A stretch of 6,610 nt of DNA from positions 1 through 6,610 of the forward strand of contig CABSLJ010000139.1 in NCBI GenBank assembly GCA_902478455.1, in the 5' to 3' direction. A program made the position numbers and the translations under genes. Within the stretch, counting starts at the first letter, position 1; every line of letters begins with the position of its first letter. The DNA comes from an uncultured Oscillospiraceae bacterium. Lineage in GTDB: Bacteria; Bacillota; Clostridia; Oscillospirales; Acutalibacteraceae. Shown in pieces: positions 1 to 6,610 of this stretch. The notes beneath the pieces are model-generated. The model had not been told where the DNA came from. It saw only the letters and a list, made by a program, of their open reading frames with translations, and did not search any database.

Positions 1-59
1 GATGCGCGTCGGACGAGATTTTTATCCGCCTGTCCGGACAGGCCCGAATCGACTGTTAG
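1..59 (+). CDS. C-terminal fragment of an unidentified upstream gene
   Basis: Read from base 3, this frame is open from the window edge and ends at TAG (57-59). It gives 18 residues ending in DEIFIRLSGQARIDC. The codons end mostly in G or C, like the genes downstream, and the residue mix looks like a protein tail. The stop overlaps the Shine-Dalgarno sequence of the next gene and lies 13 bases before its ATG, the close spacing expected inside an operon. A competing frame from base 2 runs to TGA at 74-76 and would overlap the next start as ATGA, but its codons are less like those of the neighbours. The fragment is too short to assign a family or function. Confidence 0.45.
   Translation, partial: CASDEIFIRLSGQARIDC
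28..43. repeat. Perfect 16-bp palindrome upstream of the GH35 gene
   Basis: GCCTGTCCGGACAGGC equals its own reverse complement over all 16 bases; the flanking bases do not extend it. In RNA it could fold as a 6-bp stem with a CCGG loop. It is not followed by a T-run on either strand, so it is not an intrinsic terminator. It lies 30 bases before the GH35 start and inside the probable end of the upstream gene. A dimeric repressor operator, an mRNA processing hairpin, or chance in GC-rich coding DNA all remain possible. Confidence 0.4.
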
Positions 60-62
60 GAG
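58..62 (+). promoter_or_regulatory. Ribosome binding site of the GH35 gene
   Basis: AGGAG lies 10 bases before the ATG at 73. The GH35 frame is open back to the window edge, so this site, together with the family-like beginning of the protein, is what fixes the start at 73. It overlaps the stop codon of the putative upstream gene, which fits re-initiating ribosomes within an operon. Confidence 0.65.
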
Positions 63-72
63 TATTGCGCCT

Positions 73-2106
73 ATGAAGAAGTTTGAAATTCTGCCCGATT
101 CCTTCCGGATCGACGGCAAGAAAGAGCCTTTTCTCTGCGGGGAAATCCATTATTTCCGCATGCCGCGCGCCCATTGGGAGGCGGCGCTCGACCGTCTGGT
201 GGAAAGCGGCTGCAACGCCGTGGCCTATTACGTTCCCTGGTTTGTCCATGAATACGAAGAGGGTAAATTCGATTTCACCGGAAAGGTGCACCCCGACAAC
301 GACCTCCACGCCTGGATTCGCCTGACGCAGGAAAAGGGGCTGTTCGGCTTTCTGCGCCCGGGCCCGTATATCTATGCCGAAACAACCGACCTCGGCATCC
401 CGACATGGTTTTCCCAAAAACACCCCAACGCCAAAGCCAAATGCTACAAGGACGGCGTTTACAGCGATTTCAGCAAGGTCGGCGGCATGGGCCACAATCA
501 TCCCGATTTTCTGGCGGCGGTCGGCCGCTGGTATGCGGCCGTGGCGAAAGAGATCAAGGGCTACCTTGCGCCGGAGGGCAACGTCGTCATGGTGCAGCTG
601 TGCAATGAGATTCCAAATGACGATTACGACGACCGCAACCCCGAGAATCTGGGCATCGGCAGGGCCGACGGAATCTATCCCTCTTATCTGCGGAACAAAT
701 ACGGCGCGCTGGAGGCGCTTTGCCGCGCCTATGGGAAGGATTTCCCCTCCTTTGAGACGATTGAACCCCACATGCTTGAGCAGGCCAATCCGTCGCTTTA
801 CCAGCGCGAACGCCTGGCGTTCTATTACGACTGCTATTATCCCCTCTACTTCCGCCGCCTGCGGGAGCTGATGGTGCAAAACGGCGTGGAGACCTATTTT
901 ACCCACAACGCCTACAATCCCCGCGCCATTTCGCTGCACGTCCAGAACAAGAAGCAGAATCCCTGGCTGACCGTCGGCGTGGACTGCTATTACTCGCTCA
1001 GCGGCCGAATCGGCATCAAGGACGCCACCTATTACTGTGAATACGGCTCCGAATACAGCAAGCGCTTCCTGCACAACGTCCCCTGGGTCGTCGAGCATGA
1101 ATCGGGCTACTGGGACGATTTTCCCACGGTTTACGGCCCGGAGCTTTACATCTGGAACATCTGGACCATCGCCGGCGGCTACCAAGGCTTTAACATGTAT
1201 CTCTTTGCCTCGGGTGTCAACCGCCCCGGCATGGGCTTTTTCGGTACCGATCACAACTGGCAGGCCCCCATTGATTACGACGGCACGCCCCGCGCCTCCT
1301 TTGAGGACATCAAACGTTCCATCGCCGATATCCGCGCCAACGAGGACGACTTTCTCGCCGATTTCCGTTATGACATCGCCCTTGGCGTCAAAAGCGAGCC
1401 GGGGCTCATCTGGAAACCGGTCGCCAAGCCCTCGAACGAGGCTTACTTCGCCCTCAAATCGGCCGGCTTTACGCCCATGCTGTGCGACTTTGAGGAAGAA
1501 CTCTTGGAGGAACTTGCAAAGCATCCGGCCCTCTTCGTCGTCTGTGACGAGGTCATGGACGCCGCCGTGCAGGAAAAGCTGCTGCGTTACGCCGAAGCGG
1601 GCGGCAAGCTCATCCTGAGCGGGATGGTTCCGAATCAGAACCGGCAGGGAGAGCCCTGCACCCTGTTGGCTGACGCGCTCAGCCTGGGTATAAAACCCTC
1701 GGCGCTGGAAGCGAAGGAACAGGAAAAGCTGCTGTTTGACGGAGCCGAATACTTCATCGGCGCCCGCGTGCAGGAGATGGCCCCCTCCGCCGGCGAAACA
1801 CTCGCCCTGGAGCGGGAGGGCCGCCCGGCCGCTGTCCGCGTTCCGCTGGGCAAGGGAGAGGCTCTGGCGCTTCCCTTTGCCGTAAACGTCTCCTTTTATG
1901 CCACCACGGAGGCGATCCGTCTGCTGCTGGAGAAGCTCGAAATCAAACCGCTGATTTCCGGCGCGCGCCAGCTGCGTATCCTGCCCAAGGCAAACGGCAG
2001 GAACATCGCGCTCAATCTCCACCCCATTCCTGTGGAGGAGACGGTGCGCATCGCAGGGGAGAGCCGGCGTCTCTCACTTGCGCCGCATTCCTTTGAAATA
2101 TTTTGA
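73..2106 (+). CDS. GH35-type glycosidase (beta-galactosidase-like)
   Basis: The 677-residue protein probably removes a non-reducing beta-linked sugar, galactose or possibly a hexosamine, from imported oligosaccharides in the cytoplasm. It has no signal peptide and 11 cysteines. The GH35 barrel is clear near the N-terminus: CGEIHYFRMPRAHW (22-35), YVPWFVHEYEEGKFDF (53-68) and RPGPYIYAE (95-103). E179 in VQLCNE is the likely acid/base. E341 in VVEHESGYW is the likely nucleophile, by alignment with the GH35 E-x-W-x-G-W pattern; E343 is the alternative. The stretch 370-403 matches the family's NMY...G..N.G and YDG region. Residues 430-545 form an alpha/beta domain with strands such as ALFVVCDEV and KLILSGMVP, like the GH42 trimerisation domain, followed by a C-terminal beta region. 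The acid/base motif differs from the usual ENEYG. This layout recalls archaeal exo-beta-glucosaminidases (GlmA) as well as galactosidases, so substrate is uncertain while the fold class is secure. Confidence 0.88.
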   Translation: MKKFEILPDSFRIDGKKEPFLCGEIHYFRMPRAHWEAALDRLVESGCNAVAYYVPWFVHEYEEGKFDFTGKVHPDNDLHAWIRLTQEKGLFGFLRPGPYIYAETTDLGIPTWFSQKHPNAKAKCYKDGVYSDFSKVGGMGHNHPDFLAAVGRWYAAVAKEIKGYLAPEGNVVMVQLCNEIPNDDYDDRNPENLGIGRADGIYPSYLRNKYGALEALCRAYGKDFPSFETIEPHMLEQANPSLYQRERLAFYYDCYYPLYFRRLRELMVQNGVETYFTHNAYNPRAISLHVQNKKQNPWLTVGVDCYYSLSGRIGIKDATYYCEYGSEYSKRFLHNVPWVVEHESGYWDDFPTVYGPELYIWNIWTIAGGYQGFNMYLFASGVNRPGMGFFGTDHNWQAPIDYDGTPRASFEDIKRSIADIRANEDDFLADFRYDIALGVKSEPGLIWKPVAKPSNEAYFALKSAGFTPMLCDFEEELLEELAKHPALFVVCDEVMDAAVQEKLLRYAEAGGKLILSGMVPNQNRQGEPCTLLADALSLGIKPSALEAKEQEKLLFDGAEYFIGARVQEMAPSAGETLALEREGRPAAVRVPLGKGEALALPFAVNVSFYATTEAIRLLLEKLEIKPLISGARQLRILPKANGRNIALNLHPIPVEETVRIAGESRRLSLAPHSFEIF

Positions 2107-2148
2107 GTGCATCCCACTCTGGATACCTGAAGAAAAGGGGGAAAGGGC

Positions 2149-4341
2149 ATGGACAACAGAAACGCTTACGAGCTCCGGGAAACCGGCTTCCATCCCGCCG
2201 CCACCAAACATTACGAGGGAGCCTTTGCGCAGGGCTCCGGCTATCTGCACATCCGCGGCTCCTTTGAAGAGGGGCTGCTCGCCGCGGACCAGAACGAGGA
2301 ATATATGCGTCTGCCGGCCAACGTGACGGTGGAAAAGCCGCGCCACCCGCGCTCCAAATACGGCACCTATGTGCCGGGCGTCACGGGCAACCATCCGCTG
2401 CTCAAGGAGGAGCTGGTCAATCTTCCCAATCCGCTCGCCTTCCGTGTCTTCTCCGGCAAGGAGGGGCTGGATATGGATGAATCCAACATCTGGGATTACA
2501 CCCGCAGCCTCAACCTGAAAAACGGCGTGCTCACCCGCAGCTTTGTGTGGAACCCCAAGGCAGGAGGATCGGTCGGCTGCCGGTATGAGCGCTTTGTTTC
2601 CCGCAGGCGTCCCGGACTGATTGTCCAGAAAATGACCTACACCGCCCTTTCGGGCAAGACGCCGCTGCGCTTTGTCAACGACATCGACGAGCAGGTCAAA
2701 ACCAACGGCTACAACCATTTTACCGAGGTCAAAAAGGGCGTGCGCAACGAACGTGTGGAGGTAGGCGTCGTTACCGACAACGGGGACAGCGTCTACCTAT
2801 CCTCCCGCGCCTTCAGCGATCAGATCCTTTTCACCAGGGATTCCCTGAATCCCGTCACCGTCAGCGAGGTCTATCTCCGTCAGGGGGAAAGCGTCACGAT
2901 TTACAAGCTTTCGGCCGTCTGTACCTCGCGGGACCCCGACGGGGGGGCCGGCTTCCCCAAGCTGACCGAGCGGCTGGCCAAGGCGGCGAAGGCCTGCGGA
3001 CGTCTCTACACGGAGAACGAGGCCGAGTGGAACGCCCTTTGGGAACAGGCCGCCGTCACCATTGAAGGGGACGAGAAGGCTCAGCGGGCCGTCAATTTCT
3101 CTCTCTACCACCTCATGCGCAGCGCCAGTCCGACCGACGACCGCATCGCCGTATGCGCCAAGGGCTTTGCGGGGGAGGCTTACTTCGGCCACTTCTTCTG
3201 GGACACCGAGCTTTACCTGCTGCCCTTCTTTCTCTACAACTTCCCGGATACGGCGAAGAACCTCGCCTCCTTCCGTGTGCGCACCCTGGAGGGCGCAAAG
3301 GAGAACGCCCGCGCCTACGGCTACGCCGGCGCCCGCTACCCGTGGGAATCGTCGGTTTCCGGCTTAGAGCAGTGTCCCAACTGGCAATATGCAGATAATG
3401 AAATACACATCACGGCGGACGTCGTCTTCGGCCTCTGGCATTATTATCGGGCGACAGGGGACGAGGCCTTTCTGTTAAACGCCGCTCCTGTCTTTACGGA
3501 GACCGCCCGCTACTGGCTCGACCGTGTCGAATACCGGGCCGACGGAAGCGTCCATCTGAACGGCGTTATGGGCCCGGATGAATACATCTGCTTCTGCAAC
3601 GACAGCGCCTACACCAACACCATGGTGAAATTTGCCCTCGGTAAAACACTGGAGGTGCTTTCCCTTTTACAGGCGAAGGATTCCCAGGCGTACGAAGCGC
3701 TTTCCATTGACCAGGATTTTCTCGAGCGCGCCGAGCTGGTGCGCGAGAAGCTGCCGGTGCTCCGGCGTGAGGACGGCGTGACCCTCCAATGTGAGGACTT
3801 TGAACGCTTTGAGGAGCCTCATTTTGAGCGCTTCTGGCCGGACCGGACCAAGCACTTCGGCGCGGTCGTCTCCCAGGAACGCAACTACCGCGTCAAGGCT
3901 CTCAAGCAGGCCGACGTGCTGATGCTCCCTTATCTCTTCCCGACATGCTATGGGGCAGAGGAAATCCAGAAAAACATCGATTATTACCTTCCCTATACCA
4001 CCCACGATTCCTCGCTTTCGGCCATCATCCATTCCATCCTCTTCGCCCGTCTGGGAAAAGAGGAGGAGGCCTACGACTTCTTTGCGCGCGGTCTTGATAT
4101 CGACCTCGACGAGCGCTCAGGCGGGGCGGCCGAAGGAATTCACATCGCCAATTGCGGCGGCGTCTGGCAGGCGCTGGTCTTCGGCTTTGCCGGAATGCTC
4201 TCCGCCTACGAGAGCGAAACGCCCGTTTTCGCACCCAAGCTGCCGAAAGCCTGGAAGTCGCTTTCTTTCCGCATCGTCTACCGTGGTAGGCGCTATCAGG
4301 TAAGCATCTCCGGAGACAACACGGCAATCACAGAACTTTAG
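2149..4341 (+). CDS. GH65 family glycoside phosphorylase (or hydrolase)
   Basis: The 730-residue protein is a GH65 enzyme. Characterised members mostly cleave alpha-glucosidic disaccharides (maltose, kojibiose, nigerose, trehalose) with phosphate, giving beta-glucose 1-phosphate; a few are hydrolases. The N-terminal beta-sandwich (about 1-260) carries GSGYLHIRGSFEE (29-41) and KEELVNLPN (86-94). The (alpha/alpha)6 barrel (about 300-680) carries FFWDTE (349-354), GARYPWES (394-401), the catalytic-acid motif GPDEY with E478, LKQADV (585-590), TTHDSSLS (617-624) and EGIHIANCGG (662-671). H665 and the following glycine-rich loop correspond to the phosphate-binding region of the phosphorylases, which favours phosphorolysis. 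A C-terminal beta tail follows. There is no signal peptide, so it is cytoplasmic. The ATG follows a GGGGGAAAGG ribosome binding site, and the frame is closed upstream by a stop at 2128-2130, so this is the first possible ATG. It lies 42 bases after the GH35 gene. The family is certain; the acceptor sugar cannot be read from sequence. Confidence 0.93.
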   Translation: MDNRNAYELRETGFHPAATKHYEGAFAQGSGYLHIRGSFEEGLLAADQNEEYMRLPANVTVEKPRHPRSKYGTYVPGVTGNHPLLKEELVNLPNPLAFRVFSGKEGLDMDESNIWDYTRSLNLKNGVLTRSFVWNPKAGGSVGCRYERFVSRRRPGLIVQKMTYTALSGKTPLRFVNDIDEQVKTNGYNHFTEVKKGVRNERVEVGVVTDNGDSVYLSSRAFSDQILFTRDSLNPVTVSEVYLRQGESVTIYKLSAVCTSRDPDGGAGFPKLTERLAKAAKACGRLYTENEAEWNALWEQAAVTIEGDEKAQRAVNFSLYHLMRSASPTDDRIAVCAKGFAGEAYFGHFFWDTELYLLPFFLYNFPDTAKNLASFRVRTLEGAKENARAYGYAGARYPWESSVSGLEQCPNWQYADNEIHITADVVFGLWHYYRATGDEAFLLNAAPVFTETARYWLDRVEYRADGSVHLNGVMGPDEYICFCNDSAYTNTMVKFALGKTLEVLSLLQAKDSQAYEALSIDQDFLERAELVREKLPVLRREDGVTLQCEDFERFEEPHFERFWPDRTKHFGAVVSQERNYRVKALKQADVLMLPYLFPTCYGAEEIQKNIDYYLPYTTHDSSLSAIIHSILFARLGKEEEAYDFFARGLDIDLDERSGGAAEGIHIANCGGVWQALVFGFAGMLSAYESETPVFAPKLPKAWKSLSFRIVYRGRRYQVSISGDNTAITEL

Positions 4342-4350
4342 AGATTCCAA

Positions 4351-4357
4351 GGGAGGA
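4351..4357 (+). promoter_or_regulatory. Ribosome binding site of the GH172 gene
   Basis: GGGAGGA lies 6 bases before the ATG at 4364, in the 22-base gap after the GH65 stop. It is the strongest Shine-Dalgarno match in the window and supports this start. Confidence 0.75.
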
Positions 4358-4363
4358 TCCGTT

Positions 4364-5506
4364 ATGCAGCAAGGAAACAGTCTGGACAGCCTCTTTGTTC
4401 TAAATTCCTGCAAAAGCAAGAGGAAATCAAGTTACGACGTCACCGGCGGAAACCACGACTGGATGGATTTTGAACCGGGTGAATGCAAAACCTTTGCGGA
4501 TATCGAAGGCCCCGGCATCATCCGTCATATCTGGTGCACCTGTCTGGCCAGCAAAAATAATTCGGATGAAGAGGCATATACCCTGCGCAAGCTTGTGCTG
4601 CGCATCTACTGGGACGACGAAACCGAACCCAGCGTAGAAGCGCCGCTGGGCGATTTCTTCGGCGTGGGCTTCGGTCTGCTCAAGAGCTATTTCTGCGAAG
4701 CCTTCTCGATCAATCCGCAGGACGGTCGGGGCATGAACTGCTATTTCCCGATGCCTTTTGCCAAGCGGGCCCGTCTTACCCTTCAGAACGACTGCGTTAA
4801 CCACTGCAATTTTTATTTCTATGTGGATTATGAGGAATACGAAGCCCTCCCGCCCGGCGAGCTCGGCTATTTCCACGCCCAGTGGAACCGCGAGGAAAAC
4901 ACCCACGGCTGGGCTCCTCTGGAGCCGGGGCTGCTTGATCGGGAGAAGGCCAACGTCCCTGAAGAGCCTGCATGGGTACCCAAGGCCTGGATGGTTAAAA
5001 ATACCGATGGCAAGGACAATTACGTCATCCTGGACGCCGAGGGTAAGGGCAAATTTGTCGGCTGTAATCTGAACATCGACGTTTTTGAACCCCAGGCCAA
5101 CGAATGGTACGGCGAGGGGGACGACATGTTCTTTATTGACGGCGAGCCTTGGCCGCCTTCGCTGCACGGCACCGGCACCGAGGACTACTTCTGCACCGCC
5201 TTCGGCCCGTCCACCGAATATTGCTCTCTCTACAGCGGCATCACCCGCTACAGCGGCGACGAAGCCGGCTTCAGATACGGCGGGAAAAACAGCATGTACC
5301 GCCATCACATCAAGGATCCCGTCTATTTTGAGAAATCGCTTGTTTTTTCCATTGAACACGGACACGCAAATAAGCTGTCCAACGACTATTCCAGCACGGC
5401 TTACTGGTATCAGCTTGAGCCCCACAAGCCCTTTGCCCCTCTGCCGGACGTAGAGGGACGCCTGCCCCGTGTCAACGCCTGGGAAAAGAAAGAAAAGGGA
5501 GAGTAA
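4364..5506 (+). CDS. DUF2961 / GH172 glycoside hydrolase
   Basis: This 380-residue protein matches DUF2961, now CAZy family GH172, along its whole length. Characterised members act on furanose sugars: difructose dianhydride I synthase/hydrolase of Bifidobacterium and alpha-D-arabinofuranosidases that degrade mycobacterial D-arabinan. Visible family motifs are KSSYDVTGGNHDW (21-33), IEGPGIIRHIW (47-57), LRIYWDDETEPSVEAPLGDFFG (79-100), MNCYFPMPF (124-132), GEGDD (250-254), HGTGTEDY (268-275), YRHHIKDPV (312-320) and SIEHGHAN (329-336). E251 in GEGDD and E273 in GTGTEDY are the best candidates for the catalytic pair. There is no signal peptide or transmembrane segment, and there are 11 cysteines, so it is probably cytoplasmic. 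Length is normal for a single-domain member. It starts 22 bases after the GH65 gene and ends 2 bases before the GH38 gene, suggesting coupled expression with the mannosidase. The family is secure; whether the substrate is an arabinofuranoside, a fructofuranoside or something new is unknown. Confidence 0.92.
   Translation: MQQGNSLDSLFVLNSCKSKRKSSYDVTGGNHDWMDFEPGECKTFADIEGPGIIRHIWCTCLASKNNSDEEAYTLRKLVLRIYWDDETEPSVEAPLGDFFGVGFGLLKSYFCEAFSINPQDGRGMNCYFPMPFAKRARLTLQNDCVNHCNFYFYVDYEEYEALPPGELGYFHAQWNREENTHGWAPLEPGLLDREKANVPEEPAWVPKAWMVKNTDGKDNYVILDAEGKGKFVGCNLNIDVFEPQANEWYGEGDDMFFIDGEPWPPSLHGTGTEDYFCTAFGPSTEYCSLYSGITRYSGDEAGFRYGGKNSMYRHHIKDPVYFEKSLVFSIEHGHANKLSNDYSSTAYWYQLEPHKPFAPLPDVEGRLPRVNAWEKKEKGE
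5495..5503 (+). promoter_or_regulatory. Ribosome binding site of the GH38 gene, inside the GH172 coding end
   Basis: AAGGGAGAG lies within the last three sense codons of the GH172 gene, about 5 to 7 bases before the ATG at 5509. With only two bases between the TAA and the ATG, ribosomes finishing GH172 can readily start GH38, which points to translational coupling. Confidence 0.7.
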
Positions 5507-5508
5507 CG

Positions 5509-6579
5509 ATGGCCATTAAAGCGCATGCGATCTGCCACACCCATTGGGACAGAGAGTGGTATTTTACCAGAGAACAGTTTCGCACCAAGCTTGTCCGCCT
5601 GATCGACGGTCTCCTGGAGCTGGTGGAAACTGTCCCTGAATACGTCTCCTTTATGCTGGACGGCCAGACCATCATCCTGGAGGACTACCTCGAAATAAAA
5701 CCCTACAACCGGGAGCGCCTTTACAGCGCCATGCGGTCGGGCAAAATCGTCTGCGGACCGTGGTATATCCTGCCCGACGAGCTGCTCATCAGCGGTGAGT
5801 CCCACATCCGCAATTATTTGATTGGCAGCAAGGTTTCAGAGGCCGCAGGCGTCAGCAAAATGAAAACGGCCTATCTGCCCGATTCCTTCGGCCATCCCTC
5901 CCAAATGCCCCAGATCGTAGACGGTCTCGGCATGGATACCATGGTTTTCTGGCGCGGCGTGCCGGAAGCGGTGGAGAAGACCGAATTTTATTGGGAATCC
6001 CCTTGCAAGGAGAAAAAGGCCTTCTGCGTCCATTTGCTCAACGGCTACGGCAACAGCGCCAACCTGAGCGCCGATATGAGCGTTACTATTCCTCGTATTC
6101 AAAGCATGATCGAGCAGCTCGGCGCGCACTCGACCACCGACGTCGTCCTGCTGATGAACGGCTCCGATCACATCATCGGGCAGAAGGACATCGTCGAGGT
6201 GATCGGCGAGCTCGGCCGCCGGTTGCCGCAATATCACATTGAGCTTTCCACCATGGAGGATTTCTTAAAAGAGCTGAAGGCAGAGCTTCCTCCCCTCAAA
6301 ACCTACACCGGAGAATTCCGTTCCTCCGAGCGCTCCATGCTTTTGGGCGGCACCCTTTCAACCCGCATGGAATTAAAACAGGAGAACGACGCCGTGCAGA
6401 AGCGTATGGAACGCTACCTGGAGCCCGTCCTCGCCGGAGAAAAGCTCCTCGGCGGGACAGAGGACATCCGCGGCTACTCCGATTACCTCTGGAAAAAGAT
6501 CCTTGAAAACCACCCGCACGACAGCATCTGCGGCTGCAGCATCGATCCGGTGCATTCCGAGATGAAGGCCCGCTTTGCC
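5509..6579 (+). CDS. GH38 alpha-mannosidase, MngB-like, 3'-truncated by contig end
   Basis: The N-terminal 357 residues of a zinc-dependent retaining alpha-mannosidase of GH38 are present. HTHWDREWY (10-18) supplies zinc ligands H12 and D14. LPDSFGHPSQMPQI (123-136) contains D125, the expected nucleophile and third zinc ligand. NHPHDSICGCS (334-344) corresponds to the HHDAITGT motif, with H337 as the fourth ligand. The barrel spans about 1-260, followed by the start of the helical middle domain (about 265-357). The HTHWDREWY and PDSFGH forms are typical of bacterial members such as E. coli mannosylglycerate hydrolase MngB. No signal peptide is present, so it is cytoplasmic. Family members usually have about 850-1000 residues, so more than half is missing. 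The frame formally continues to TGA at 6598-6600, but those last codons (LSLIHI plus stop) are sequencing adapter. The true gene runs off the contig. The native substrate could be a mannosyl-glycoside or N-glycan-type oligomannose; sequence does not decide. Confidence 0.93.
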
Positions 6580-6610
6580 CTGTCTCTTATACACATCTGA
6601 CGCTGCCGAC
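6580..6610. other. Nextera/Tn5 adapter contamination at contig end
   Basis: Bases 6580-6598 are CTGTCTCTTATACACATCT, the 19-bp Tn5 mosaic end. Bases 6599-6610 (GACGCTGCCGAC) continue exactly into the reverse complement of the Illumina Nextera read-1 transposase adapter, 31 of its 33 bases. A natural Tn5 element would not carry that second part. This is untrimmed adapter read-through, and it creates a false stop for the GH38 gene on the + strand and a false MYKRQ protein start on the - strand. Confidence 0.98.

Noticed and set aside
2..76. Upstream frame ending in an ATGA overlap with the GH35 start
   Set aside because: A 4-base stop-start overlap is attractive, but codon endings in this frame are much less GC-rich than in the neighbouring genes. 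The frame ending at 59 fits better. It cannot be fully excluded from so short a stretch.
22..2022. Long open frame of 666 codons on the - strand opposite the GH35 gene
   Set aside because: It mirrors a GC-rich coding gene whose + strand protein carries clear GH35 motifs. The antisense translation shows no recognisable domain and no convincing ribosome binding site, so it is a codon-bias shadow.
2107..2148. Possible internal promoter or terminator between the GH35 and GH65 genes
   Set aside because: The 42 bases hold only a purine-rich ribosome binding site. I see no hairpin with T-run and no convincing -35/-10 pair.
2941..2947. Run of seven G in the GH65 gene as a phase-variation or frameshift site
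   Set aside because: The GH65 frame continues with family-like sequence on both sides, so there is no frameshift here. A G7 run is not unusual enough in GC-rich DNA to claim a switch.
4427..5425. Open frame of 332 codons on the - strand opposite the GH172 gene
   Set aside because: The + strand protein has GH172 motifs throughout this stretch. The antisense product is an alanine-, valine- and glycine-rich shadow with no family signal.
6373..6594. - strand ORF beginning MYKRQ at the contig end
   Set aside because: Its first codons are the reverse complement of the Nextera adapter and the rest is antisense to GH38. It is an artefact.
6580..6598. Natural Tn5/IS50-type transposon end
   Set aside because: The mosaic end is followed by the synthetic Nextera read-1 tail (GACGCTGCCGAC), not by IS50 sequence, so it is a library adapter and not a mobile element.

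Overview
The window reads as the middle of a bacterial carbohydrate-utilisation operon. Every gene lies on the + strand, gaps are 2 to 42 bases, and each start is preceded by a purine-rich Shine-Dalgarno sequence. Strong GGAG-type ribosome binding sites, GC-rich third codon positions and cytoplasmic glycosidases of these families suggest a high-GC Clostridia-type Firmicute, probably from a gut or similar metagenome. This assignment is inference; no taxonomic marker gene is present. The contig ends in a Nextera (Tn5) sequencing adapter, so the last 31 bases are not biological.

Layout: (1) bases 1-59 look like the last codons of an unidentified upstream gene, with a perfect 16-bp palindrome at 28-43. 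(2) 73-2106 encodes a complete 677-residue GH35-type glycosidase with a GH42-like alpha/beta domain after the barrel. (3) 2149-4341 encodes a complete 730-residue GH65 protein with the phosphorylase-type signature set. (4) 4364-5506 encodes a complete 380-residue DUF2961 / GH172 protein. (5) 5509-6579 encodes the N-terminal 357 residues of an MngB-like GH38 alpha-mannosidase. Its apparent C-terminus and stop codon come from the adapter. No stretch over 300 bases lacks a gene, and I see no RNA genes, mobile elements or CRISPR.

How the genes may work together: none of the four complete or partial enzymes has a signal peptide or membrane segment, and two are rich in cysteine, so they probably act in the cytoplasm on imported oligosaccharides or glycosides. 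A beta-glycosidase, an alpha-glucoside phosphorylase, a furanosidase-type GH172 enzyme and an alpha-mannosidase would together trim a mixed glycan and return some glucose as a sugar phosphate. No transporter or regulator is visible here. I do not recognise this four-family combination as a characterised pathway. The substrate is unknown and is the main open question of the window.
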